Shown here piece after piece: positions 1-5,718 of a DNA stretch of 6,745 nucleotides (its first letter is position 1; each line of letters starts with the position of its first letter). The DNA comes from Spirochaetae bacterium HGW-Spirochaetae-7 (GTDB lineage: Bacteria > Spirochaetota > Spirochaetia > Treponematales > UBA12059), in assembly GCA_002839245.1 (NCBI GenBank), contig PGXR01000071.1:1-6745 (forward strand), in the 5' to 3' direction. The notes under the pieces are model-generated. The model saw nothing but the letters and a program-made list of their open reading frames with translations, was not told where the DNA came from and did not search any database. The position numbers and the translations under genes were made by a program.

Positions 1-509
1 ATGCGCATGTCGATGGCCCTCCCGTTGGCTGAAACGGGTTCGGCCAGCGCGGCGATGGCTCCCCGGGGTACCGGACGGCCCTTGTTGCCCGATAGCAGGA
101 GCAGCGTTCCGCACATTGCAGCGGAAAGCCGTGCCGAACCGCGGGGGCCGTACAGACGCCCCTTGTCGATGACGAGCAGTCCCCGCTCAAGTTCCAGTCG
201 GTTTCCCGAGCGCGCCTGGACACGGGCGAGGAGTTCGGCTTCAGTCCATGGCTCCCTGATGTAGTCGGCGCAGCCTGAATCGAAGCATTCCCGAGCCATG
301 CCGGCTGGACCGCTGGCTATGACTATGCCCGAAGCCAGCCCCGCCGGCCAAGACAGGAACCGGAGGGCGGGTACGACGGTAGCGTCGAAGTCCTGACCGG
401 AACCCGATGGAGGCCGGTCGCAAAAGAAAAGGGAGAACGGTGACCCGTCCTCCCCCTTCGTAGCCGCCTTGCCGTATTCCTCTTCGTCGCCAACGAAGAG
501 CAGGCGCAT
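1..509 (-). CDS. OmpR-like response regulator with degenerate receiver (3' end outside window)
   Basis: I translated this gene directly from the minus strand. It starts at ATG 509 and stays open for 169 codons to the window edge, so the C-terminus is missing. Residues 1-100 look like a short receiver: an acidic stretch at D8-E9-E10 after the first strand, and near residues 79-99 a GCADYI..PWTEAELLARV segment typical of the receiver end. The phosphoacceptor position appears to be Pro47 and the conserved Lys before Pro is Glu86, so phosphorylation is unlikely. Residues 105-169 match an OmpR/PhoB winged helix (LSAAMCGTLLLLSGNKGRPV, then GRAIDMR where the recognition helix is expected). Only 3 bases separate it from the pspA stop, so the two are surely co-transcribed and probably translationally coupled. 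I infer a phosphorylation-independent transcription factor of the PspA operon. Other possibilities are binding of a small ligand or partner protein by the pseudo-receiver. Confidence 0.75.
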   Translation of the reverse strand, partial: MRLLFVGDEEEYGKAATKGEDGSPFSLFFCDRPPSGSGQDFDATVVPALRFLSWPAGLASGIVIASGPAGMARECFDSGCADYIREPWTEAELLARVQARSGNRLELERGLLVIDKGRLYGPRGSARLSAAMCGTLLLLSGNKGRPVPRGAIAALAEPVSANGRAIDMR

Positions 510-512
510 GGA

Positions 513-1220
513 CTAAGCCTGGCCAGCGGGTTCCGTGGATGCGTCGCCTATCATCTTGCGCTTCAGGTCCTCCAGGAGCATGTCCGCCCCGGCGCCTGAT
601 GACTCGAGCTTGGCGAATTCCTTGTCGAGTGAAGAAGACTGGGACAGGTCCGCCAGTTCCGCCTGCGCATCGGCGCGTGCTTCTAGCTCGTCGACCTTTT
701 TAGCCATTCGGTCGAAGGTATCGAAAGCGCTGGTGTTGCCCGAAACGCTCGCCAGGGTCGTCTGTATCTTCTGCTGGGCTTCGGCCCGCTTGGCGCGCGC
801 TACGAGGATGTTCTTCTTGCGTGATGCTTCGTCGATCTTGTTCTGGAGCTGCCTCAGCGTGTCCTTCAGCTTCTCGACCGATGCTTTCTGGGCTTCCCAT
901 TGCGGCTTGAGCTGGAGGTAGTACGTCTCGGCTTCCTGCTTGCGCAGGAGTGCTTCCTTTGCGAGGTCGTCCCTGGCAGCCTTGACGGCGATGACAGCCT
1001 TGCGTTCCCATTCGTCGGATAGCCGTTTCTGTTCCATGAGGTCGCGTTCGAGTTTTTTCTCGTCCGCTATCGCCATGGCGACGGCCTTTTTCGACTCTAT
1101 CATTTGCTGGTTCATGTCGACGACCAGCTGGTTGAGCATCTTCTCGGGATTTTCGGCCTTGTTGATCATATCGTTTATATTTGACGATAGAACCGTCTTG
1201 AGCCTGTCGAATATTCCCAT
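513..1220 (-). CDS. pspA: PspA/IM30 (Vipp1) family membrane-stress protein
   Basis: The 235-residue product begins with MGIFDRLKTVLSSNINDMINKAENPEKML, given here as residues 1-29, which is the family's N-terminal amphipathic helix followed by the conserved helix 1 start. Residues 25-190 are long, charged heptad-like helices with almost no Gly or Pro, as expected for the ESCRT-III-like coiled coil. A short Gly/Ser linker (208-211) precedes a last helix (213-224) and a polar tail. The length is close to E. coli PspA (222). In known systems PspA binds anionic phospholipids, forms rods or rings, and limits proton leakage from a damaged inner membrane. An AGGAGG lies 9 bases before ATG 1220. It is third in the operon, 20 bases after the YbjN-like gene. 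No PspF, PspB or PspC is visible nearby, so its control must differ from the enterobacterial scheme. Confidence 0.93.
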   Translation of the reverse strand: MGIFDRLKTVLSSNINDMINKAENPEKMLNQLVVDMNQQMIESKKAVAMAIADEKKLERDLMEQKRLSDEWERKAVIAVKAARDDLAKEALLRKQEAETYYLQLKPQWEAQKASVEKLKDTLRQLQNKIDEASRKKNILVARAKRAEAQQKIQTTLASVSGNTSAFDTFDRMAKKVDELEARADAQAELADLSQSSSLDKEFAKLESSGAGADMLLEDLKRKMIGDASTEPAGQA

Positions 1221-1240
1221 GGTCGTAAGCCTCCTGTGGA

Positions 1241-1624
1241 TCAGCCCCGGAACGCGCCGAGGACGTCGTAATGCCTGGACAGGGCCAGTCCTATCGAATC
1301 TAGGGCCGCTTCGAACTCCGGTTTGTCCATAGTGTCGTATTCAAGCGTATCGATGAGGACGATGTCGTCGCCGTCAAGCCCGTACGCGCCATGCACCATG
1401 TCGGTACCGTTGAGGCGGAGCAGCTTCTCGAATAGATCGTTTCGCCTCGCGGAATGGATGTCCATGACCTTGGCCCTAACTACGACGATAGGCTCGTCGA
1501 GCGTCACGGTGATGCCTGGGAGGCCTTTGGCGTTATCGTCGATGTAGAAAGCGCTCGGCGAGACCTCCTGATAGGAGATGTCCAGATCCATGAGATACGA
1601 CTCGATCTTGGTCATACCCGCCAT
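1241..1624 (-). CDS. YbjN / CesT (Tir-chaperone)-like domain protein
   Basis: The 127-residue acidic cytoplasmic protein has the alternating pattern of the YbjN/type III secretion chaperone fold. It opens with a helix (residues 5-13), has strands around 17-29 and 38-51 ending in VVVRAKVMDI, a helix with the motif DLFEKLLRLNG (63-73), a strand pair YGLDGDDIVLIDTL (81-94) and a long final helix (101-122). The LLRLN and YGLDGDDIVL patterns are what I used for the assignment. GGAGG lies 5 bases before ATG 1624; the internal ATG at codon 4 is too far from it, which favours the first start. It sits between the STAS gene (47 bases) and pspA (20 bases). Members of this fold act as small dimeric chaperones or adaptors; no type III secretion gene is present here, so an adaptor role in the PspA operon is inferred. 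Confidence 0.75.
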   Translation of the reverse strand: MAGMTKIESYLMDLDISYQEVSPSAFYIDDNAKGLPGITVTLDEPIVVVRAKVMDIHSARRNDLFEKLLRLNGTDMVHGAYGLDGDDIVLIDTLEYDTMDKPEFEAALDSIGLALSRHYDVLGAFRG

Positions 1625-1671
1625 TGGTTCCTCCTCTTAACGGTTTGGAGCTCGATGCGGTACTGCCTGGA

Positions 1672-2223
1672 TCAACCCAGGAAAACCTGCCCCGAGTTGT
1701 CGATTGCCAGGATGGTCTTGCACTCCGAGCAGCGGAAACGTCCGGGCTTGGCGGCTTTGAGTTTCTTTGTGCAGATGGGGCACGAGAAAATCTTGGGGAA
1801 AACGGTTTGGGAGCTGACCTGCGAACCCTGGTGGAAATACGCGGTTGCTTCCTCGAGGTTGTCCTTGATGTTGAAGAACTGCGAGAACCCGAGGAGCTGA
1901 AAGACCTCATAGACTTTCGGCTGGATCTCGAGCAGCACTATGTCCCCACCCCGCGGCTTGACTGCCTTCAGGAATGCCGTGAACGAGCCTATTCCGGTCG
2001 ACGATACGTAGTTGAGTCCGCCGCAATTGAAGATGAGGCGTGAAAAACCGCCGTCTATGGCTTTCCCGACACGTTTCTGGAAGAAGTTGGAATTGTACGT
2101 ATCGATATAGCCTGTCAGGAAAAGAGCCAGGCAGTTGTCAACATGATCGATTTTTTGGAGCCGGATTTTCAGGCTATCGTCCTTTTCGTCGTCGAAGCCA
2201 GGAACGATATCATTATTTGCCAT
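1672..2223 (-). CDS. STAS-domain protein (anti-sigma factor antagonist-like) with C-terminal zinc ribbon
   Basis: The 183-residue product has a STAS domain at about 18-132: a first strand IRLQKI, the CLALFLTGYIDTYN segment (31-44), LIFNCGGLNYVSSTGIGSF (63-81) and the helix EVFQLLGFSQFF. Ser75, followed by Thr76-Gly77, aligns with the serine phosphorylated in SpoIIAA/RsbV; the preceding Asp of SpoIIAA is Ser74 here. Residues 148-168 carry CPIC and CSEC, two CxxC pairs 13 residues apart, as in a zinc ribbon. GAGGAG lies 4 bases before ATG 2223. It is the first gene of the operon with the YbjN-like protein, PspA and the response-regulator-like protein. STAS antagonists normally bind a GHKL kinase/anti-sigma factor, but no cognate RsbW-type gene adjoins it. 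A scaffold role, with the ribbon binding a partner or nucleic acid, is an alternative. Confidence 0.85.
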   Translation of the reverse strand: MANNDIVPGFDDEKDDSLKIRLQKIDHVDNCLALFLTGYIDTYNSNFFQKRVGKAIDGGFSRLIFNCGGLNYVSSTGIGSFTAFLKAVKPRGGDIVLLEIQPKVYEVFQLLGFSQFFNIKDNLEEATAYFHQGSQVSSQTVFPKIFSCPICTKKLKAAKPGRFRCSECKTILAIDNSGQVFLG

Positions 2224-2268
2224 GGTACTCCTCTTCCATCGAGCGCGCTTTTCTATTGCCAGCCATCG

Positions 2269-2297
2269 ATTCTATGATGATCATAGGCTGTCGTCAA
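2269..2297 (-). promoter_or_regulatory. Second overlapping promoter P2, shifted 11 bases
   Basis: Inside P1 a second set occurs on the minus strand: TTGACG (2297-2292), a 17-base spacer, and TAGAAT (2274-2269, five of six). Both elements are displaced by 11 bases from those of P1, about one helical turn. The predicted start is near 2262. Either both promoters are used or one is a decoy that competes for polymerase. Confidence 0.5.
2272..2286. promoter_or_regulatory. Palindrome over the -10 region, possible operator
   Basis: The sequence CTATGA-TGA-TCATAG is an inverted repeat with perfect 6-base arms around a 3-base centre. It covers the P1 -10 element and the predicted P1 start, where a bound repressor would block the operon. 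The operon's own winged-helix protein is a candidate binder by inference only. The rest of the 192-base gap (2224-2415) holds the leader and an A/T-rich stretch with no other gene. Confidence 0.4.
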
Positions 2298-2308
2298 TGG
2301 CTTGTCAA
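2280..2308 (-). promoter_or_regulatory. Sigma70-type promoter P1 of the STAS-YbjN-PspA operon
   Basis: Reading the minus strand, a perfect -35 TTGACA (2308-2303) is followed by a 17-base spacer and a -10 TATGAT (2285-2280, five of six consensus bases). The predicted transcription start is near 2273, giving a leader of about 50 bases before the STAS gene. This is the strongest promoter match in the window. Confidence 0.75.
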
Positions 2309-2415
2309 ACCGATACTGAAGCTGAAATATGCCGCAACGCAAAAAAATACACGCATTCGACGATATTTTCGGCTATTCCGGTCGCTTTTTAAAGTCCCAT
2401 TCGTTTCGGCTGCAA

Positions 2416-3174
2416 TCATAGTGCATGAAGCCCCCGGTCGGCAACGATTATCGCGCCGTTGGCAAGATCCATACCGCCGGAAACAAGATAGCAAGCCAGG
2501 CTGGCCAGCTCCGCGGAAGGGATGAGCCCTCCCCTGGGAGAAGCCTCCGTCAGCTGGGCTTTCATGGCTGGATCAAGGTATTCGGTGTCGACGAAGCCTG
2601 GACAGAGTACTGCGCACGAGACTCCGCGCGGGCCGAATTCGGTCGCAATCGACTTGGCCACGACGCCGAGTCCAGTCTTGGCCGCAGCGTAGGCCGCGTT
2701 AGACTTGAAGCCGCGGATCGCGTCGGTCCTGGTGCCTCCGAAGAGTAGTATTCGGCCAAACCCCCGGCCCGCCATGGATATGGCTGCCGCGGAGGCGACC
2801 ATGCCTGGCAGGGCAAGGCAGGCGAGCGTCACGAGCCGCCAGTCGGCCGGCTCGGTCATGGCCAGCGTCTTGTAGACAAAGGGGCCGTATGCGAACACGA
2901 CGACATCGCTCGACCGGGCGGCGTCGAGCAGGGATTCCGGCACTTCGCCTTCAGAGAGATCCGCGCAAATCGTCGAAACCTCGCCGCCGAGCTCCCGCAG
3001 CGTCGCCGCCTTGCTGGCCAGGCGTTCCGGGTCATGCCCGTGCACCGTGACGAGCGCGCCGGCGGAGGCCGCCGCGCGGGCAACCGCGTAGCCTATGCCG
3101 CCGGAACCACCGACTATCAGCGTGCGAAGTCCGGCGAGGCTTTGTTTCGAGGGCGTCCCCGTGTTGTTCTCCAT
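2416..3174 (-). CDS. Atypical short-chain dehydrogenase/reductase (SDR) family protein
   Basis: The 252-residue protein is a classical-length SDR. Residues 18-28 (TLIVGGSGGIG) form the dinucleotide-binding glycine motif, D72 lies at the adenine-site position, and Y162-x3-K166 (YAAAK) is the catalytic pair. CPGFVDTEY (191-199) is the usual PG motif after the active site, and the C-terminus VADRGLHAL replaces the common VDGG ending. The catalytic Ser appears replaced by Gly147 in GRILLFGGTRT, and the NNAG motif is replaced by AYGP, so the substrate and even activity are uncertain. The open frame extends upstream to 3807, but that part is antisense to the methyltransferase gene; ATG 3174 fits the family start. 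There is no Shine-Dalgarno, and the promoter predicts a start of transcription only 3-5 bases before ATG, so the mRNA is probably nearly leaderless. It is transcribed alone, divergent from the methyltransferase. Confidence 0.85.
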   Translation of the reverse strand: MENNTGTPSKQSLAGLRTLIVGGSGGIGYAVARAAASAGALVTVHGHDPERLASKAATLRELGGEVSTICADLSEGEVPESLLDAARSSDVVVFAYGPFVYKTLAMTEPADWRLVTLACLALPGMVASAAAISMAGRGFGRILLFGGTRTDAIRGFKSNAAYAAAKTGLGVVAKSIATEFGPRGVSCAVLCPGFVDTEYLDPAMKAQLTEASPRGGLIPSAELASLACYLVSGGMDLANGAIIVADRGLHAL

Positions 3175-3192
3175 GGCACCGTGTACTATAGT
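3164..3192 (+). promoter_or_regulatory. Divergent promoter of the tRNA methyltransferase gene
   Basis: On the plus strand TTGTTC (3164-3169) is followed by a 17-base spacer and TATAGT (3187-3192). The -10 shares the self-complementary ACTATAGT (3185-3192) with the SDR promoter. The predicted start is near 3199, giving a leader of about 49 bases that contains GGAGG at 3235-3239. The -35 match is only three of six. Confidence 0.45.
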
Positions 3193-3213
3193 CGCACCGT
3201 CGCGCCGAGTAAA
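3185..3213 (-). promoter_or_regulatory. Promoter of the SDR gene
   Basis: On the minus strand TTTACT (3213-3208) and TATAGT (3190-3185) are separated by exactly 17 bases. The predicted start lies near 3178, a few bases before ATG 3174, implying a leaderless or near-leaderless transcript, which agrees with the absence of a ribosome binding site. Confidence 0.55.
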
Positions 3214-3247
3214 CCTGGAAACGGCGGCCGATACGGAGGAACGCTGA

Positions 3248-3979
3248 ATGCGTGATGATCCCGCGCCCGCAACGTTGGCGGTCGTGCTGTGCCGCGTAGA
3301 GGGCTCGATAAACGTCGGAGCCGCCTGCAGGGCCATGAAAGCCATGGGCATTTCCAGTCTCGTGCTCGCGGACTGCCCCGGATACGACGAGATCACCGTC
3401 AGGACCCACGCGCTCCAGGCCTGGGACGTATTCGAGTCGGCGGAACGCCGGTCGACCCTGTGGGAAGCGCTCGATGGATTCTCGCTGGCGGCCGGGTTCA
3501 CTCGGCGCGTCGGGCAACGCCGCAAGGAGAACGTCGCGCTTGAGCGTTTCGCGGCCATGCTCGCTTCCCGCGACGGCGCGCCGGTCGCGCTGGTGTTCGG
3601 CAACGAGCGCGATGGCCTCTCCGACGCCGAACTGGCCCTTTGCGACGAGGCCGTCGGCATCGACACTTCAGTCCTGTTCCCGTCGCTCAACCTTTCGCAC
3701 GCCGTACAGATCGCCTGTTGGGAGGCGCGCAAGGCCTTGCGCGCCGGGAAACCGGGTACCGTGTCCAGGATGGCCGCGCCGCGCTCCTCCACCCGGCGGG
3801 CAGCCAAGGAAATCGCGGACGCGCTGCAGGCGGCGGGTTTCTACAAGCTGGCCGGGCGACCGGAAGCAGAGTCTTTCATACGAAGCGTTGCGGCGAGGGC
3901 TGCGCTGTCGGAATCGGAGCTGGAACGTTTTTCCTCGCTCTTCCTGAAGCTTGGCGCGCTGCCGGCTTCGGCTCCTTGA
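3248..3979 (+). CDS. trmJ: TrmJ-type tRNA 2'-O-methyltransferase (SpoU/TrmH family, SPOUT fold)
   Basis: The 243-residue product carries the three SpoU motifs. Motif 1 is at residues 20-31 (SINVGAACRAMK, with N22 and R28), motif 2 at 115-124 (LVFGNERDGL) and motif 3 at 143-155 (LFPSLNLSHAVQI). Motifs 2 and 3 form the knotted SAM pocket of SPOUT enzymes. The segment HALQAWDVF followed by an AAGFTRR loop (81-87) and a helical C-terminal tail (180-235) match TrmJ rather than TrmL or RlmB. TrmJ methylates the 2'-OH of nucleotide 32 in the tRNA anticodon loop in the cytoplasm. GGAGG lies 8 bases before ATG 3248. The exact target (tRNA position 32 or another) cannot be settled by sequence reading. 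It is divergent from the SDR gene and may be co-transcribed with the following secreted-protein gene, 71 bases downstream. Confidence 0.87.
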   Translation: MRDDPAPATLAVVLCRVEGSINVGAACRAMKAMGISSLVLADCPGYDEITVRTHALQAWDVFESAERRSTLWEALDGFSLAAGFTRRVGQRRKENVALERFAAMLASRDGAPVALVFGNERDGLSDAELALCDEAVGIDTSVLFPSLNLSHAVQIACWEARKALRAGKPGTVSRMAAPRSSTRRAAKEIADALQAAGFYKLAGRPEAESFIRSVAARAALSESELERFSSLFLKLGALPASAP

Positions 3980-4004
3980 CCGCGACACCAGTCGATAGTA
4001 CGCT
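3976..4004 (+). promoter_or_regulatory. Possible promoter of the secreted-protein gene
   Basis: TTGACC (3976-3981) overlaps the stop codon of the methyltransferase gene. It is followed by a 17-base spacer and TACGCT (3999-4004), which keeps the three most conserved -10 positions (TA and final T). A start near 4011 would give a leader of about 40 bases. The match is modest. Confidence 0.3.
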
Positions 4005-4017
4005 TTGAATCGGACCT

Positions 4018-4037
4018 GAGCCTGCCTGAGGAGGCTC
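4018..4037 (+). other. Leader hairpin before the secreted-protein gene
   Basis: GAGCCT and AGGCTC are perfect 6-base arms around an 8-base loop. The hairpin ends 3 bases before the GGAGG at 4041-4045 and encloses a second Shine-Dalgarno-like GAGGAGG (4028-4034). No T-tract follows, so it is not a classical terminator. It may tune translation of the next gene or stabilise the mRNA end. Confidence 0.3.
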
Positions 4038-4050
4038 GACGGAGGCTTGC

Positions 4051-4515
4051 ATGAAAAGAATGTTCTGCGCGACCGTGGCGGCCGTCGCTTTCATTTCGCT
4101 GGCGGCTGCTCAAGGCGCTCCTCTCGGAGAAGGCACCTTCGTGGGTCGGGTAGACCTTCGCGTCGGCATAGCCAGGCTTGCCGAGATCGCGGCCGCGGAT
4201 GACCGGGCCAGCCTGGCGGAGTATTCCGGCGATACCGCCGTCCTGCTGTTCGGCACGCTCTCCCGACCTGCCGTATCCAGCGAGGAACCTTTCGAGGCGG
4301 TCGTGGAGTTTCTCGAGGGCGAGTGGATCGGCACGTCGAAGATCCTGCTGCATCGCGTCTATCTCGTGTTCAGGGGCGACGACTACCGTGAATTCCTCAA
4401 GGGCTCCTCGGGACGGCGAACCGTGGTCCTGGCGCGGGACGCCACCATGCGCGTCTCGCCCGACGGAGCCAGGGACGTATACCTGAACGCGATTTCGCTT
4501 CGCCCCATCTTCTGA
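4051..4515 (+). CDS. Small Sec-exported protein of unknown function
   Basis: I do not recognise the family. The 154-residue product has a typical signal peptide: MKR, a hydrophobic stretch at about 5-19, and a likely cleavage after AAA near residue 20 (LAAAQG). The only Cys (C6) is inside the signal region, so it is not an evident lipoprotein. The mature part of about 133 residues alternates short strands and loops (GTFVGRVDL, AVLLFGTL, AVVEFL, ILLHRVYLVFRG, RTVVLARDATMRV, VYLNAISLRPIF), which suggests a small beta-rich domain. It has no membrane segment after the signal, so it is probably periplasmic. GGAGG lies 5 bases before ATG 4051. It may share a transcript with the upstream methyltransferase gene. 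Its stop codon touches the stop codon of the convergent regulator gene. Confidence 0.72.
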   Translation: MKRMFCATVAAVAFISLAAAQGAPLGEGTFVGRVDLRVGIARLAEIAAADDRASLAEYSGDTAVLLFGTLSRPAVSSEEPFEAVVEFLEGEWIGTSKILLHRVYLVFRGDDYREFLKGSSGRRTVVLARDATMRVSPDGARDVYLNAISLRPIF

Positions 4516-5694
4516 TCAGAACAGGGACGCCTGCCAAGGCGCTTCGGCGCCGTCGAATTCGATGTCGACGGGCTTTATCTCGTGGTTCCTGCCCGACATG
4601 ACGGTGGCGCGACAGACGGCGTTCCTGAGTTCCCTGACGTTTCCCGGCCAATCCCATGAGGCCAGCTTTGACATGGCGCCGCGTGAGATGCGTTTGCCGG
4701 GGCTGAATTCCTCGATGAACGACTCGGCGAGAATCGGGATGTCTTCCTTGTGGTCCCGCAAGGCGGGCATCCTGAGTACGAGAGTATCTATACGGTGGAC
4801 GAGTTCCGGCCGAAAACGCGCGCCGTCTCCGAAAAGCGGAGCGTTGGTCGCAGAGAGGATGCGGACGTCGTAGCTGACGGGGTCGACTGAACCGACGCGC
4901 GCGCCGGTGCCCGTCTCCACCGTCCTGAGGAATTTTGCCTGGACCGTCAATGAAAGCTCCCCTATCTCGTCGAGGAACACCGTCCCGCCGCAGGCTGACT
5001 CGAAAACGCCCTTGGAATCGTGGGCATCGGTGAATGCGCCCTTGACAGTGCCGAACAAGTGGCTCTCCGCCAGCGTCTCCGGGATGGCGGCGCAGTCGAC
5101 GGGAAGGAACCTGCTTGCCGACCGTCTTGACGCCTGGTGTATCGCCGCTGCGGCCAGTTCCTTGCCGGTGCCGCTCTCCCCGAGTATCAGCACCGGGGCA
5201 TCGTGCGCCGCGTACAGCGCTATGCGCCTGGCGACCTCCCTGAGTGCCTCGCAGTCGCCTATGAGTCCCCGCCCCCTTGCGCTGCCGGCTTGGCCGCATC
5301 GCCCTGTCTTCGGAGACCATGGCCCTTCCGGGTCGGAAGCCGATTCTGCCGACGCCAGGCGTACGGCCGCAAACAGGGGCTCGGCACGGTATGGTTTCTC
5401 GACGTAGCCGGAGGCTCCGCGGCGCCTGGCATAGTCTATGGCGGTATCCATAGAGGCGGTGCAGATTATTCCAGCCTTGGGATCGATACGGGCGGCCGCT
5501 CCGAGCGGATCGTAATGCCCGTCGACGCTGCTGCTGGCGACGTCGATGACCAGGATATCCGGCTTCGATTCTTTTGCCAGCTCGATGGCCTCTCCTACGG
5601 TCGCGCACGAACGGACTTCATACCTGACCGCCAGCAAGGCCATGGCGGTCTTGCGATCGTCATCGTTCGCGTCGACGATCAATACTGTCTTCAT
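4516..5694 (-). CDS. NtrC-family response regulator, sigma54 activator without DNA-binding domain
   Basis: Counted from ATG 5694 the protein has 392 residues. The receiver (1-115) has D8 in strand 1, phosphoacceptor D51, T79 and K100, so it is probably phosphorylatable, although the second acidic-pocket residue is Ala9. A linker (115-143) leads to an AAA+ domain: Walker A GESGTGKE (172-179), the sigma54-contact loop GAFTDA (219-224, a common variant of GAFTGA), Walker B FLDE (240-243), sensor SATN, arginine-finger region FRPELVHRI (294-302) and GNVREL (351-356). The protein ends about 35 residues later with no Fis-type helix-turn-helix. H. pylori FlgR and chlamydial CtcC are known activators of this architecture. 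No histidine kinase lies in the window. GTG 5712 is an alternative start adding six residues; I prefer the ATG because the receiver begins there. Neither start has a clear ribosome binding site. Confidence 0.88.
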   Translation of the reverse strand: MKTVLIVDANDDDRKTAMALLAVRYEVRSCATVGEAIELAKESKPDILVIDVASSSVDGHYDPLGAAARIDPKAGIICTASMDTAIDYARRRGASGYVEKPYRAEPLFAAVRLASAESASDPEGPWSPKTGRCGQAGSARGRGLIGDCEALREVARRIALYAAHDAPVLILGESGTGKELAAAAIHQASRRSASRFLPVDCAAIPETLAESHLFGTVKGAFTDAHDSKGVFESACGGTVFLDEIGELSLTVQAKFLRTVETGTGARVGSVDPVSYDVRILSATNAPLFGDGARFRPELVHRIDTLVLRMPALRDHKEDIPILAESFIEEFSPGKRISRGAMSKLASWDWPGNVRELRNAVCRATVMSGRNHEIKPVDIEFDGAEAPWQASLF

Positions 5695-5718
5695 GGAATG
5701 AAATTCGGCCACTTATTC

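Noticed and set aside
1..264. Plus-strand open frame of 87 codons at the left edge
   Set aside because: It is antisense to the response-regulator-like gene, has low-complexity Ser/Arg-rich composition and shows no domain.
2246..2261. Possible sigma54 promoter (TGGCA-N9-GC) upstream of the STAS gene
   Set aside because: The -24 half matches but the -12 half lacks the TT before GC, and it lies downstream of the strong sigma70 promoter starts.
2341..2358. Run of seven A (T on the minus strand) after the SDR gene as a terminator
   Set aside because: No GC-rich stem precedes the T-run on the minus strand.
3175..3807. Upstream extension of the SDR reading frame
   Set aside because: The extension is antisense to the methyltransferase gene, is Ser/Arg-rich, and the SDR fold starts just after ATG 3174.
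4397..5608. Minus-strand open frame of 403 codons inside the regulator gene
   Set aside because: It is the same strand in another frame, Arg-rich, and overlaps the clearly recognisable NtrC-type protein.
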